This document shows, piece by piece, positions 38,325 to 47,149 of a stretch of 64,000 bases of DNA. The position numbers were made by a program, and so were the translations under genes. The stretch's first letter is position 1; each line of letters starts with the position of its first letter. This DNA is from Candidatus Saccharimonadota bacterium (GTDB taxonomy: Bacteria; Patescibacteriota; Saccharimonadia; Saccharimonadales; UBA4665), in contig PLYP01000006.1 in assembly GCA_003153395.1 (NCBI GenBank), forward strand, positions 119,906 to 183,905, given 5' to 3'. The notes under the pieces were generated by a model. That model was given only the letters and a program-made list of their open reading frames with translations, was not told the origin of the DNA and ran no database searches.

Positions 38325-39602
38325 ATGATTGAAGATATAAAGCCGATTACGGATCGGCCGGTGACTTCTGAGCAAACAAAAATTCAGGAACCTCAAGCAT
38401 CTCCAGCAACAAGTGAAGCTGAAGAAGTCAGTCCAGAAGTACCAGAATCAAAATATGATTTAGATATAGATGAAAATAATGAACCAGTAAGTTCAAGCGT
38501 GAATACAGACAATGGGAATGAACTAAAACCGAGAGGTAAGAGAAGTATGAAAGATAGACTTAAAGCAGCCTGGCCACCATCTAGGAAAGGCTGGGTAGTA
38601 ATAGTTCTAGTAATATTAGTGATTGGTGGCATTACGGGATACGCTCTTACGCGTAGCACTCCTAAAAAACTCTACGTCGCAAAGTTAAGAGTACCAACGG
38701 TGCCTGTTTCGAAATATGTACCATCAACGCTTAGCGGTCTTCCGGTTGATCCTAATATAAATAAGATTCCAGTAACCGGTGTAATGATCGAAAACAGTGA
38801 TTTTGCTAGGCCACAATCGGGATTGAGTTCCGCCGGGGTAGTGTTTGAGGCAATTGCCGAGGGGGGCATAACTCGCTTCTTAGCCTTATATCAAGATACA
38901 GCGCCTACTAATGTCGGACCAATACGAAGCGCGCGGCCATATTATGAACAATGGGCGCTTGGGTTTGACGCTTCACTCGCTCACGTCGGTGGCAGTCCCG
39001 AAGCTTTAGCCGACATAAAGAGCTGGGGCGTTAAAGATTTAGATCAATTTTATAACTCAGCTTATTATCATCGTGTAAGCACCAGAGCAGCGCCACATAA
39101 CGTCTACACTGGTATTGCAACGCTAAATCAAGCTGAGGCAACCAAAAACTTTATTTCAACTAAATTTACTGGCTTTCCGCGTAAAGTCGAAGCCCCGTCT
39201 AAAGTACCCACAGCTAGAAGTATTAATTTAGCTATCTCTGGCCCTGATTTTGCAGTGCACTATGATTATGCAGCCACTAGCAATAGCTATAATCGTAGCG
39301 AAGCAAGCGCCCCACATATTGATGCTAATACTAATAAACCGATCTCGCCTAAGGTAGTTATTGCAATGGTTATACCTTATAGCCTAGAAGCTGATGGCTA
39401 TCACTCGGATTACACAGTGATAGGAAGTGGACAAGCATATATTTTTCAAGATGGGATAGTACAGATTGGCCAATGGACTAAGAGTGCAGCTGCTAGCCAG
39501 ATAGCTTTTAAAACTAGCGGCGGGCAGACTATCACTCTAAATCCGGGTCAGACCTGGATTACTGCGGTAAGTGGCTCAGGTAATATTTCCTATACACCCT
39601 AA
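38325..39602 (+). CDS. DUF3048-family membrane-anchored protein
   Basis: A 425-aa protein related to Bacillus YerB. The polar N-terminal region (about 85 residues, acidic then basic) is followed by a membrane segment at about 88-108 and an outer DUF3048 domain with VMIENSDFARPQSGL, GGITRFLALY and GPIRSARPYYEQWA. The C-terminal beta region contains GQAYIFQDG and GQTWI, as in family members. The biochemical role of DUF3048 is not established. A histidine kinase follows 11 bp later. Confidence 0.85.
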   Translation: MIEDIKPITDRPVTSEQTKIQEPQASPATSEAEEVSPEVPESKYDLDIDENNEPVSSSVNTDNGNELKPRGKRSMKDRLKAAWPPSRKGWVVIVLVILVIGGITGYALTRSTPKKLYVAKLRVPTVPVSKYVPSTLSGLPVDPNINKIPVTGVMIENSDFARPQSGLSSAGVVFEAIAEGGITRFLALYQDTAPTNVGPIRSARPYYEQWALGFDASLAHVGGSPEALADIKSWGVKDLDQFYNSAYYHRVSTRAAPHNVYTGIATLNQAEATKNFISTKFTGFPRKVEAPSKVPTARSINLAISGPDFAVHYDYAATSNSYNRSEASAPHIDANTNKPISPKVVIAMVIPYSLEADGYHSDYTVIGSGQAYIFQDGIVQIGQWTKSAAASQIAFKTSGGQTITLNPGQTWITAVSGSGNISYTP

Positions 39603-39613
39603 TTTTACTTAAA

Positions 39614-41152
39614 ATGGATTATCTACAAAAACTCATTAACCAGACAAGGATTAGGCTCTTTTTAGTAATCCTGGTGGATAATATTATTCTTATTGGTGGC
39701 TTTTGGGTAGGTAATAAGATATTAAGTTTTAATGCGATTGAACTCGTAGGCTTCCTAGGAGCTATAGCACTAGTAGAAACTACACTTATAGCAACTCAGA
39801 TGGGAAAATACCTTACTCAGCCTGTAAAAGCGTTGTGGCAAGCAATTATGCATCTATCACCGGAAAGCAATGGCATTAGTGCGCCTGAAGTAAAAGATTT
39901 GCATATAGGTAGGGAGCTAGTTGCAAATTTAACTTCCCAAATTTATCAGCTTATTAGCGTAGCTGACAAAGTAAATACTGAAACCAACTTAAAAGTTAAA
40001 GAACTGTCAAATAATTTTATTGCCCAGAATTTACCTCTGCCTCTATTCGTTTTAGATACCGGTGAGACCGTTAAGTTCGCTAACCAGGCAGCTGCGGAGT
40101 ATATAGGTATCGCAGCACATGAGCTTATTGGTAAAAATATCTATATGATCCTGGATATGTCGTTCCAGAGCGAGGATACTTTTGATAACTGGTTAAAAAA
40201 TGTGAAAAGTACTTCCGCTACAGCTTCCAAAAGTTGGGAGAGAGTTAAGCTGGCTGTCAGAGATAATCATCCGACTCTATTATTTGATCTTGCCGCTTAC
40301 TATAACCGAGATAACCCGGAGAAAAATGAAACAATGCTAATACTTTTTGACCACACAAAGCAATATAGCCAGGACGATCAGGCTATCAGCTTCTTAGCAC
40401 TAAGCGTCCATGAACTCCGTGCCCCATTGACGCTTCTGCGTGGCTATATAGAGGTGTTTGAAGAGGAGTTAGAAGGTAAGGTAGACGATGAATTACATGG
40501 CTTTATGGAAAAGATGCACGCCCAGGCTGAACAGCTTACAGCTTTTGTAAATAATATATTAAATGTTGCTCGAATTGATGATGACCAGCTGGAGCTTAAA
40601 TTAGAGGAAGCCGACTGGGAGAAAATTCTGCACACCGCAATTGCATCTCTTAATATAAGAGCTAAAGTTAGGGGAATTACCTTGAGCGTTAAATGTGCTC
40701 CTAATTTACCTACGGTTGGAGTGGATAGGTTAAGTGTTCAGGAGGTACTTAATAATCTGGTAGATAACGCTGTCAAATACAGCGGAGAGAGCAAAGAGGT
40801 AATTATCGATGCTCATCTAACTCAAGATGGTATTGTCGAAACTACCATCCAAGATCACGGTCTAGGCATCCCGACGTCAATTATTCCTAATCTATTCTCA
40901 AAATTTTACAGAGACCATCATAATAGAGCACAAATCGGTGGCACCGGACTTGGACTCTACTTATCTAAAGCCATAGTAACCGCACACGGAGGCAACCTGT
41001 GGGTTAGAAGCCATGAAGGCGAAGGTAGCACATTTGGCTTTACATTGCTTCCTTACGCACAGCTCAGCGAGGACGCTAAAAAGAATGGTAGTGATAATTT
41101 AACTAGAAGCGCACATGGATGGATTAAGAACCATTCACTGTACAGACGCTAG
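39614..41152 (+). CDS. Membrane sensor histidine kinase (PAS-HisKA-HATPase)
   Basis: A 512-aa kinase with two N-terminal membrane segments (about 13-33 and 42-62), a PAS-like domain at about 140-245 (LPLFVLDTGETVKFANQA), phospho-acceptor His266 in SVHELRAPLTLL, N box NNLVDNAVKYS and G boxes DHGLGIP and GGTGLGLYLSKA. It is followed after 24 bp by a receiver-only regulator, its probable partner. The signal is unknown. Confidence 0.92.
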   Translation: MDYLQKLINQTRIRLFLVILVDNIILIGGFWVGNKILSFNAIELVGFLGAIALVETTLIATQMGKYLTQPVKALWQAIMHLSPESNGISAPEVKDLHIGRELVANLTSQIYQLISVADKVNTETNLKVKELSNNFIAQNLPLPLFVLDTGETVKFANQAAAEYIGIAAHELIGKNIYMILDMSFQSEDTFDNWLKNVKSTSATASKSWERVKLAVRDNHPTLLFDLAAYYNRDNPEKNETMLILFDHTKQYSQDDQAISFLALSVHELRAPLTLLRGYIEVFEEELEGKVDDELHGFMEKMHAQAEQLTAFVNNILNVARIDDDQLELKLEEADWEKILHTAIASLNIRAKVRGITLSVKCAPNLPTVGVDRLSVQEVLNNLVDNAVKYSGESKEVIIDAHLTQDGIVETTIQDHGLGIPTSIIPNLFSKFYRDHHNRAQIGGTGLGLYLSKAIVTAHGGNLWVRSHEGEGSTFGFTLLPYAQLSEDAKKNGSDNLTRSAHGWIKNHSLYRR

Positions 41153-41176
41153 GCATGTTAAAGTAATAATATTCTT

Positions 41177-41575
41177 ATGGAAAATACGACTACTAATAAC
41201 GGAAGCTCACGCAGCGTTTTATGCATTGAAGACGAACATTTTATAAGCGAACTATACACACGCGCACTTACTAAAAATGGCTACACAGTTACAGTAATCT
41301 CGGATGGAGCTGAAGCTCTTAAAGAATCCGAAACAAATAAATACGATATCATTCTTCTTGATCTAATGGTGCCTAACATTACAGGGATTGAGATTTTAAG
41401 AACCCTAAGAGATCCTGCACGGGTTCCGCCCATTAAGGCTAAAATAATAATAATCACCAATCTGGAACAGAACGAAAGCGTTAGGGCAGATATTGAGAAA
41501 CAAGCTGACGGTTACCTTGTTAAAGCAGAACTTACTCCTCACGAATTAGCAGATTTCGTAGACACAATTAAATAA
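41177..41575 (+). CDS. Single-domain response regulator
   Basis: The 132-aa protein is a bare receiver domain. The acidic pair lies in CIEDE, phospho-acceptor Asp62 in ILLDLMVP, then a Thr in IIIITNL and Lys in YLVKAEL. No DNA-binding or enzymatic output is attached, so it must act through protein contacts or pass phosphate on. The partner is probably the upstream kinase. Confidence 0.9.
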   Translation: MENTTTNNGSSRSVLCIEDEHFISELYTRALTKNGYTVTVISDGAEALKESETNKYDIILLDLMVPNITGIEILRTLRDPARVPPIKAKIIIITNLEQNESVRADIEKQADGYLVKAELTPHELADFVDTIK

Positions 41576-41583
41576 AAAGTCGT

Positions 41584-41600
41584 TTTATCAGTGATAAAAA
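41584..41600. repeat. 17-bp dyad TTTTATCA-G-TGATAAAA
   Basis: A perfect inverted repeat with a single central base, 8 bp after the response regulator stop and just before a promoter. It could be an operator for the downstream transcript or a weak terminator. Confidence 0.5.
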
Positions 41601-41605
41601 TCAAC

Positions 41606-41635
41606 TTGGCATTGAAGCATAATCGGCGTTATAAT
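41606..41635 (+). promoter_or_regulatory. Promoter of the 41.6-42.2 kb transcript
   Basis: TTGGCA (41606-41611) and TATAAT (41630-41635) are 18 bp apart. Transcription would start near 41642, about 250 nt before the next ATG. Confidence 0.6.
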
Positions 41636-41641
41636 TTATCC

Positions 41642-41880
41642 TAGCCACGTGAGGACTTCTAGTCACTAGATTTACTTCACGGACTTTATATAAGAAGCCA
41701 TACGATTTTAGTCCCTGACTTCTAAATCAAGTTCCAGGTTCGATTGAGCAGCAATAGTTTATCGTCTTTAGGCGGTGATGGTGACTTAGCTCATAGCAGC
41801 CTTATCTATAAATCCGTTTTTCTGTTAAACCTCTCTTAACGGTTCATTTTAATATTATCTTTAAACCTCTCCCTAAGGAG
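41642..41880 (+). promoter_or_regulatory. Long structured leader, possible small RNA or riboswitch-like element
   Basis: There is no gene in this stretch. It contains the hairpin TCTAG-TCA-CTAGA near 41658, enclosed by CGTGA/TCACG. CCGTT/AACGG with inner GTTAA/TTAAC is near 41814-41842 and is followed by TTTT. A direct repeat TTAAACCTCTC is found at 41825-41835 and 41861-41871. The second copy lies next to AAGGAG, the ribosome binding site of the following gene. I could not match it to a known riboswitch. Confidence 0.35.
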
Positions 41881-41890
41881 CTTGAATATC

Positions 41891-42166
41891 ATGGAAACAG
41901 CATATTTTACTAATAAAGAAGTTGAGATTACTTCAGTTTATTTTCGCGGAAATCAAAGAAAACAACGTCTAGAAAGTTACCCTAAGAAAATGATATATGA
42001 TGGCAAAGAATATTCCTTTATTGAAGGAGGGATCCGCTATTTAGTTAATAGGGGACATAGCTTTATTAAACTTTTTGACGTAAGCGACGGAAATAGTGAA
42101 TACCGATTAAGGCTAGATGAAGCTAACCACCATTGGACCCTTGTTGGAATTAAAAGCGGTAGTTAA
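41891..42166 (+). CDS. Small conserved-looking protein of unknown function
   Basis: A 91-aa soluble protein with alternating charged and aromatic residues (VEITSVYFRG, KKMIYDGKEYSFIEGG, FIKLFDVSDG, YRLRLDEANHHWTLVGI), suggesting a small all-beta domain. The ATG at 41891 is set by AAGGAG ten bases upstream. It is unusual in having a 250-nt leader in a genome with many leaderless genes. Confidence 0.65.
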   Translation: METAYFTNKEVEITSVYFRGNQRKQRLESYPKKMIYDGKEYSFIEGGIRYLVNRGHSFIKLFDVSDGNSEYRLRLDEANHHWTLVGIKSGS

Positions 42167-42172
42167 CTCACT

Positions 42173-42742
42173 CTAAGAGTTTGAAACACAATCGTATTTG
42201 TCCACAGACCAGTTGCTATGAACGTATTGCAATGTCAGTTGGGGAACTGTAGTTGCAGTAACTTTTGTAGTAACTACAGGGGTAAGCGAAACGACAGCTG
42301 AATCACCGTTCAGTTTTGAAGTGGCTACCTTAAAGCCAGTAGGAACTGCTCCCTCAGAACAATAAACGGGACTAGTACTGGCAGTGGAAAATCCACTACC
42401 GGCGTCGACAGCAGTTTTAAATGTTTTCGTAAATTGACCATCATTTATATGCTTATCAACATAAGTTTTAAGAGAGGCCTTGGAATTAGCCTTCGTATAG
42501 CTGAGTAGAGCGGTAGCGACTAATTTGGCTCTGGTTCCGGCGGCTGCACTAGTTTTCGTACTAGTTAAGCTGACTGTCTGGGCTGAATTATTAGATTGTG
42601 ATGCAGTATCTATAGTATTGTTGGCTTTTTTATTTGCGTTATAAACATACCATCCGGCAAATCCAATGATAGCTATAATAACCACTATAAGTATGGCCTC
42701 AACCGAGCTGAAACCCTGTTGATTTTTTATATTCTTCTTCAT
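42173..42742 (-). CDS. Type IV prepilin-like protein
   Basis: The 189-aa product has a prepilin peptidase site, QQG/FSSVE, with cleavage after Gly10 and Glu at +5. It is followed by a hydrophobic helix (AILIVVIIAIIGFAGWYVY). The mature part is Thr/Ser/Ala rich with two late cysteines (PVYCSEG and YDCVSNS) that could form the disulfide loop of pilins. No pilus assembly gene is nearby, so it may serve as a minor pilin or pseudopilin for a system encoded elsewhere. Confidence 0.78.
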   Translation of the reverse strand: MKKNIKNQQGFSSVEAILIVVIIAIIGFAGWYVYNANKKANNTIDTASQSNNSAQTVSLTSTKTSAAAGTRAKLVATALLSYTKANSKASLKTYVDKHINDGQFTKTFKTAVDAGSGFSTASTSPVYCSEGAVPTGFKVATSKLNGDSAVVSLTPVVTTKVTATTVPQLTLQYVHSNWSVDKYDCVSNS

Positions 42743-42839
42743 CTTTAGTTAGTCCTTAAATTAATTATAATTGATATAAGCATAAGCTTAAACAAGAGAA
42801 AAGGCAATATTTGCTCACAGATTCAACAAGAGAAAGGTA

Positions 42840-43298
42840 TTAACTTTTTATCTGTTTCTTAATATATTCAAGTATATCGCCTTGATTTTTTAGCTCTACC
42901 ATCTGTTCTTCTTGTAAATTTGCTAGGTAGGTTAAAGTTTTATGGTCTGTTTCAGCTTTTGCTTCCTGATGATCCTGAATTACATTCTGTCCAACCATAA
43001 TTACTGGAAGAAGTACTAACTGAAGAAAGTTTTGTGATATCCATGCAATAAGCGTAATTAAACTGGCGGCAATGATCCATTTAGGAAAATCGTGTTTTAA
43101 GCTAGGTGATACTAGTACTAAAATAGCCGGTAATGAAAAAAGGGAGAGAAGAGCAAACAAATAGGCACTCCACATCGATCCAACGCCATTAGTTATTTTC
43201 AAAGCGAGGGCATTATTGAATCTTTGAATACCTGCACCTTGTTTTACTATTAATTCTTCGGGGTGTACTACGTTTTCGTTTGATTTGATTTTATCCAT
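42840..43298 (-). CDS. DUF1003-like small membrane protein
   Basis: A 152-aa protein with a polar start, two or three membrane segments (MWSAYLFALLSLFSLPAILV, WIIAASLITLIAWI), and the segment FLQLVLLPVIMVGQNVIQDH. That segment and the following acidic helix DHKTLTYLANLQEEQ resemble DUF1003 proteins. The role of the family is not known. Confidence 0.65.
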   Translation of the reverse strand: MDKIKSNENVVHPEELIVKQGAGIQRFNNALALKITNGVGSMWSAYLFALLSLFSLPAILVLVSPSLKHDFPKWIIAASLITLIAWISQNFLQLVLLPVIMVGQNVIQDHQEAKAETDHKTLTYLANLQEEQMVELKNQGDILEYIKKQIKS

Positions 43299-43503
43299 AT
43301 GTATATCTTAACAAAAGACAATTAGTGATACGAACTGAATCAATAAGTTTCGGTGACCCTAAGGAGTCCGATTTATAAAGCAACTATTGTAGAAATTATT
43401 AGGTGGAATAGTATTTTGAACCCGACTTATTTAACAGCATAGGAAAACATTCTCATATAAATAGATTTTTATAGAAAACCCATTGCTTTATAGACTTAGT
43501 GGA

Positions 43504-44091
43504 TTAGACAAGTTGAAATACTAATCTACCTAGTGCAATTACTAGTCCAACCCCAGTTATTCCTACTATTATCCCTACTATACTTAGAATTAGGTCTTCA
43601 AAAATCAAGGCCATTGAAATTATTACCACACCTAATGATGGTAGAGTGTCCAGACCTGAAAATGGTGGTGCCAGAAACGCAAACAACGTTAGCACAAAAA
43701 TAATTAAGCCGATTATCCTAACCGAGACCGAATTACTAAGCGCTCTGCTTAGTCGTGGTCTTGAGTATTTTTCTATTTTTCTTATCAATTTAAGTAGTGA
43801 TGGCAAGACTGAAGTCTGCAATTTAGTTGGCAGATTTAACTCTCGCCATTTCTTTGGCAACCAGATACTTTTTCTACCAGCTATTAGCTCGAGAGCGAGT
43901 AACATGACAATGATTTCAAAGACGTGAGTTATGCCTCCTGTTGGCAAAGGAAGTGCTGGGATAACCATCAATAACAAGAACATGATGGCAAAACTTTTTT
44001 CAGCAAAATTATCAATTAAGTTCTGAAGTGTTTTAGGTTTCTTACCTTTAAGATAATCCTGTAACTGCTGGCTAAAGTTTACGTTTGCCAC
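43504..44091 (-). CDS. ExoD-family membrane protein
   Basis: A 195-aa integral membrane protein similar to ExoD, linked to exopolysaccharide synthesis in rhizobia. The segment LLLMVIPALPLPTGGITHVFE and the ELIAGRKSIWLPKKWRE loop are typical, followed by three or four hydrophobic segments. It stands alone between two intergenic regions of about 200 bp in which I see no gene. Confidence 0.8.
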   Translation of the reverse strand: MANVNFSQQLQDYLKGKKPKTLQNLIDNFAEKSFAIMFLLLMVIPALPLPTGGITHVFEIIVMLLALELIAGRKSIWLPKKWRELNLPTKLQTSVLPSLLKLIRKIEKYSRPRLSRALSNSVSVRIIGLIIFVLTLFAFLAPPFSGLDTLPSLGVVIISMALIFEDLILSIVGIIVGITGVGLVIALGRLVFQLV

Positions 44092-44299
44092 TTAGGTCAC
44101 CAGTCGGAGTTAAATATTAGCAATACCGGTAATAGCTTGTAATTCTTACTCATAAACTAAGTTTACATCTAATAGGTAGAAGCTATTGGCAGAATAGTTG
44201 TAAAACTATTAGATATATTGGCAAAGGGCAGATATTAAATCACCTCACAGTGTCACAAATGGTACATCATTGTTCAAGCCGACTGATAAACTATGGGGG

Positions 44300-44911
44300 A
44301 TGAAAGACGTTCTAGCAGTCATTGCAGCCTTGATTGCACTTGTAGGCAATATACCGTATCTAAGAGACACTATCAAAAAGAGAATCACACCGCATCCTTA
44401 TACTTGGCTTGTTTGGACTATTGTATCTGGCATCACATTATCCGCTCAAATAGATAAAGGAGCTGGTATCGGCGCATTACCTGCTGCTGTAGCTGAGCTT
44501 TTTACAATCACCATATTCTTATTTTCTTTACAGTACGGCTTCAGGTACACAGTTAAATCAGACAAATACTTTTTAGCAGCAGCTCTAATTGGTTTAATTC
44601 CTTGGATTCTTACAAGGCAGCCAACTATATCCGTTATTATTGCTGTTTCAATTGACCTCATAGCATTTGCGCCAACTATTCGTAAAACGTGGAAAAATCC
44701 AAAAACAGAAAAACCAACCTTATATAGTGCTAATGTCGTCAGACATGTTTTGACACTCTTCTCACTGCAAGCCTACAACATAGCTACAACGCTTCACTCG
44801 ATTGCAATGATTATTACTAATTCAATAATGACGGGGATAATTGTACTTAAAAAGCCTTCGAGAGCAGTTAGTACAATTAATCAAAGTAAAAGTCCTAAAA
44901 GATTATATTAG
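44300..44911 (+). CDS. Membrane protein with two PQ-loop/SWEET-like repeats
   Basis: About seven hydrophobic segments. Two similar motifs suggest an internal duplication: GNIPYLRDTIKKRITPHPYTW near the start and FAPTIRKTWKNPKTEKPTLYS past the middle. This layout recalls SWEET/PQ-loop transporters, but the identity is weak. The ATG at 44300 begins close to the first membrane segment; a TTG at 44270 would add ten residues. Its 3' end overlaps that of the convergent LRR gene by 17 bp. Confidence 0.6.
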   Translation: MKDVLAVIAALIALVGNIPYLRDTIKKRITPHPYTWLVWTIVSGITLSAQIDKGAGIGALPAAVAELFTITIFLFSLQYGFRYTVKSDKYFLAAALIGLIPWILTRQPTISVIIAVSIDLIAFAPTIRKTWKNPKTEKPTLYSANVVRHVLTLFSLQAYNIATTLHSIAMIITNSIMTGIIVLKKPSRAVSTINQSKSPKRLY

Positions 44912-45479
44912 TGTTTGGCAACTCAGATTTAAGCTTGGTAATTTGACTTGGTGATATGGGGTTACCAGTCAGATTAAAAGTTTTAAGGTTGTTTTTTAAG
45001 TTAGCTAGTTCATTTGGAAGACCAGTAATGTGATTGTAGCTGTAGTTCAGCGTCTGCAGCTTATTAAGTTGGCCGATTTCTGCTGGCATGCCGGTCATAT
45101 TGTTGTAGCTGACATCAAGGGTGGTAAGTGGCATTAAACGTACCTCAGCAATTAAAGAGTCATCGAGTAGATTATGGTCAAGTTTCAATACTTGAAGGTC
45201 TGTCATTCGACCCATCTGAGATGGCAAGGTTTTAATACTATTATTCGATAGTATTAATGTAGTGGTGGTTGTCTGATTGTATATATCGGGGCCAACACTA
45301 GTTAGACCCTTACTGCTATAGTCAAGAACGTCTGCGGTGGTATTCGTTTGTGAAGCTGATTGTCCCGAAGTCGAAGTATTACTCGAAGTTGAGTTGTGTG
45401 ATTTTGTTTTATCATAAATAAGCCAACCACCTAGTGCTAAGACTATTACAACCAGTGTCACTATTAATGCATTTTTCAA
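44895..45479 (-). CDS. Membrane-anchored leucine-rich-repeat protein
   Basis: A 194-aa protein with an N-terminal signal anchor (ALIVTLVVIVLALGGWLIY), a Ser/Thr linker, and about five leucine-rich repeats, for example LILSNNSIKTLPSQMG, LKLDHNLLDD, LDVSYNNMTGMPAEIG and LNYSYNHITGLPNELA. The repeats would face outward. Such proteins usually bind other proteins, so adhesion or host contact is conceivable but only inferred. Confidence 0.82.
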   Translation of the reverse strand: MKNALIVTLVVIVLALGGWLIYDKTKSHNSTSSNTSTSGQSASQTNTTADVLDYSSKGLTSVGPDIYNQTTTTTLILSNNSIKTLPSQMGRMTDLQVLKLDHNLLDDSLIAEVRLMPLTTLDVSYNNMTGMPAEIGQLNKLQTLNYSYNHITGLPNELANLKNNLKTFNLTGNPISPSQITKLKSELPNTNIIF

Positions 45480-45551
45480 AATATAGCCTCCGCTTTACAC
45501 CTTAATTATACGCCGATAAACAAGTTATTACTTTGTTGAATTAATTTTTAA

Positions 45552-45643
45552 GGCCGTTCAAGTGCAGTACGATTGGAACGGCGAAAACAACTGCACTTTA
45601 CGCCTTAGTAAACATCAAAGAAGACGTTAAGGCGTCTTCTTCT
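45552..45643. other. Interleaved inverted repeats (possible tandem pseudoknots) beside tRNA-Glu
   Basis: GCCGTTC (45553-45559) pairs with GAACGGC (45576-45582). AAGTGCAGT (45560-45568) pairs with ACTGCACTT (45590-45598). The order is a, b, a', b', that of an H-type pseudoknot. Next, CGCCTTA (45601-45607) pairs with TAAGGCG (45628-45634), while AGAAGACG (45619-45626) pairs with CGTCTTCT (45633-45640), again interleaved apart from a 2-base overlap. No gene lies here. Confidence 0.45.
45619..45640 (-). terminator. Possible intrinsic terminator of tRNA-Glu
   Basis: On the minus strand an 8-bp stem (AGAAGACG/CGTCTTCT, 6-nt loop) lies just after the tRNA-Glu gene and is followed by TTGATGTTT, a broken T-run. 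Confidence 0.45.
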
Positions 45644-45650
45644 ACAAACT

Positions 45651-45725
45651 TGGTGACCTCACGGAGAATCGAACTCCGGTTGCTGGGATGAGAACCCAGT
45701 GTCCTAGCCGCTAGACGATGAGGCC
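45651..45725 (-). tRNA. tRNA-Glu (anticodon CTC)
   Basis: Minus strand. Acceptor GGCCTCA pairs with TGAGGTC with one G-T; the anticodon arm is CTGGG-TTCTCAT-CCCAG; the T arm contains CGGAGTTCGATTCTCCG. CCA is encoded. Confidence 0.95.
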
Positions 45726-45829
45726 TTAGTCTTATGACAAAGTATACTATCAAATCTGTTAATAAGCGTCCAATTCAATAATAAGCATAAACTCCTTATA
45801 AATTTTTGATAAACTTAGTTAAAGGCGAT

Positions 45830-47098
45830 ATGAGTATATTTAATTTGCTGAGTAATTCTTCCAATAACAATGGAAGCAACAAAGGGGCGGGTGGCAATGA
45901 CCAATCGCTTCAATCTAAAGTCATAATAGATAGCATCGAAGACGGTGTGGTTATGATTGACGCGAATCACACCATTAAACTAATGAACCCTGGTGCTGCA
46001 GCTATATGCGGCTGGAAGATTGAAGAGGCAACTGGTATAAGTTCAGATCTAGTCATCCAGATAGTAAACGAAAAGGGTGAACTTCTTTCAAACTCAGATA
46101 ATCCACTTCATAACATTTTTGAAACTGGTCAAAGCTACAGTAGCAATAGCTTCGAACTTCTCACTAGGGATAAGAAAAATATACCAATTAGTCTACATAT
46201 ATCACCACTTTTAGATAAGCAAAAAAATACGTATATGGCTATTGCCGTTATTAACAATGTTAGCGAAGAAAGGACTAATGAAAAGCAAAGGGCTGATTTT
46301 ATAAGTACTGCAAGCCACGAAATGAGAACTCCTGTGGCTGCAATAGAAGGCTACTTAGCCTTAGCTTTAAACGATAAAGTCTCCACAATCGATAATAGAG
46401 CCCGAGGCTATCTTGAGAAAGCTCATTCGTCCACAGAACATCTAGGAAAGTTATTCCAGGATTTACTTACTAGCGCCAAAGCAGAAGACGGCCGCCTGCC
46501 AAGCCATCCTACTGTTATAGAGATGGGTGAATTCTTAAGCCAACTGACCAATGATCTTCAATTGGTAGCCGAAAAAAAGGGATTGGCCATGGACTACTCT
46601 GCCGGTAACACTGGATCATCAATTAACGCAACCTCAGAACGAGGAGGTGAAAGAGTAGTTAATCCCTTATTTTATGTTTTAGTTGACCCAGACCGTCTAA
46701 GAGAAGTGATAAATAACCTGTTTGATAACGCCGTAAAATACACCCCGGAAGGAAAAGTTACTATAGGGCTAACTGGAAATGATCAGGTAGTTCAGTGCTA
46801 CGTTAAAGACACTGGTCCGGGCATACCTAATGATGACTTGCCGCATCTCTTTCAAAAGTTTTATAGAGTGGATAACTCCGCAACTAGAACAATTGGAGGC
46901 ACTGGGCTTGGCTTATTTATATGCAGAAAAATTGTAGAACTATATAACGGACGAATATGGGCTGAAAGCGAAGTCGGCAAGGGAAGCACCTTCTATATTA
47001 ACCTCCCCAGGATAAGCACACAGAAAGCAGTTCAAATGAAACAAGTAGGTCATGATACTAACGAAGTACAACCAATTAGCTCTTTAGCTTCGGCATGA
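45830..47098 (+). CDS. Cytoplasmic PAS histidine kinase
   Basis: A 422-aa kinase without membrane segments. A Ser/Asn/Gly-rich start is followed by a PAS domain (about 28-145: IIDSIEDGVVMIDANHT), His163 in TASHEMRTPVAAIEG, N box NNLFDNAVKYTPEG and G boxes KDTGPGIP and GGTGLGLFICRK. The ATG at 45830 is preferred over TTG at 45806. A response regulator follows 51 bp later. It is related in plan to the kinase at 39.6 kb, but soluble. Confidence 0.92.
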   Translation: MSIFNLLSNSSNNNGSNKGAGGNDQSLQSKVIIDSIEDGVVMIDANHTIKLMNPGAAAICGWKIEEATGISSDLVIQIVNEKGELLSNSDNPLHNIFETGQSYSSNSFELLTRDKKNIPISLHISPLLDKQKNTYMAIAVINNVSEERTNEKQRADFISTASHEMRTPVAAIEGYLALALNDKVSTIDNRARGYLEKAHSSTEHLGKLFQDLLTSAKAEDGRLPSHPTVIEMGEFLSQLTNDLQLVAEKKGLAMDYSAGNTGSSINATSERGGERVVNPLFYVLVDPDRLREVINNLFDNAVKYTPEGKVTIGLTGNDQVVQCYVKDTGPGIPNDDLPHLFQKFYRVDNSATRTIGGTGLGLFICRKIVELYNGRIWAESEVGKGSTFYINLPRISTQKAVQMKQVGHDTNEVQPISSLASA

Positions 47099-47149
47099 TA
47101 CAATTAATGTGAATTTAAACATAAGCCACATGAAAAAATAGGAAGTTAT

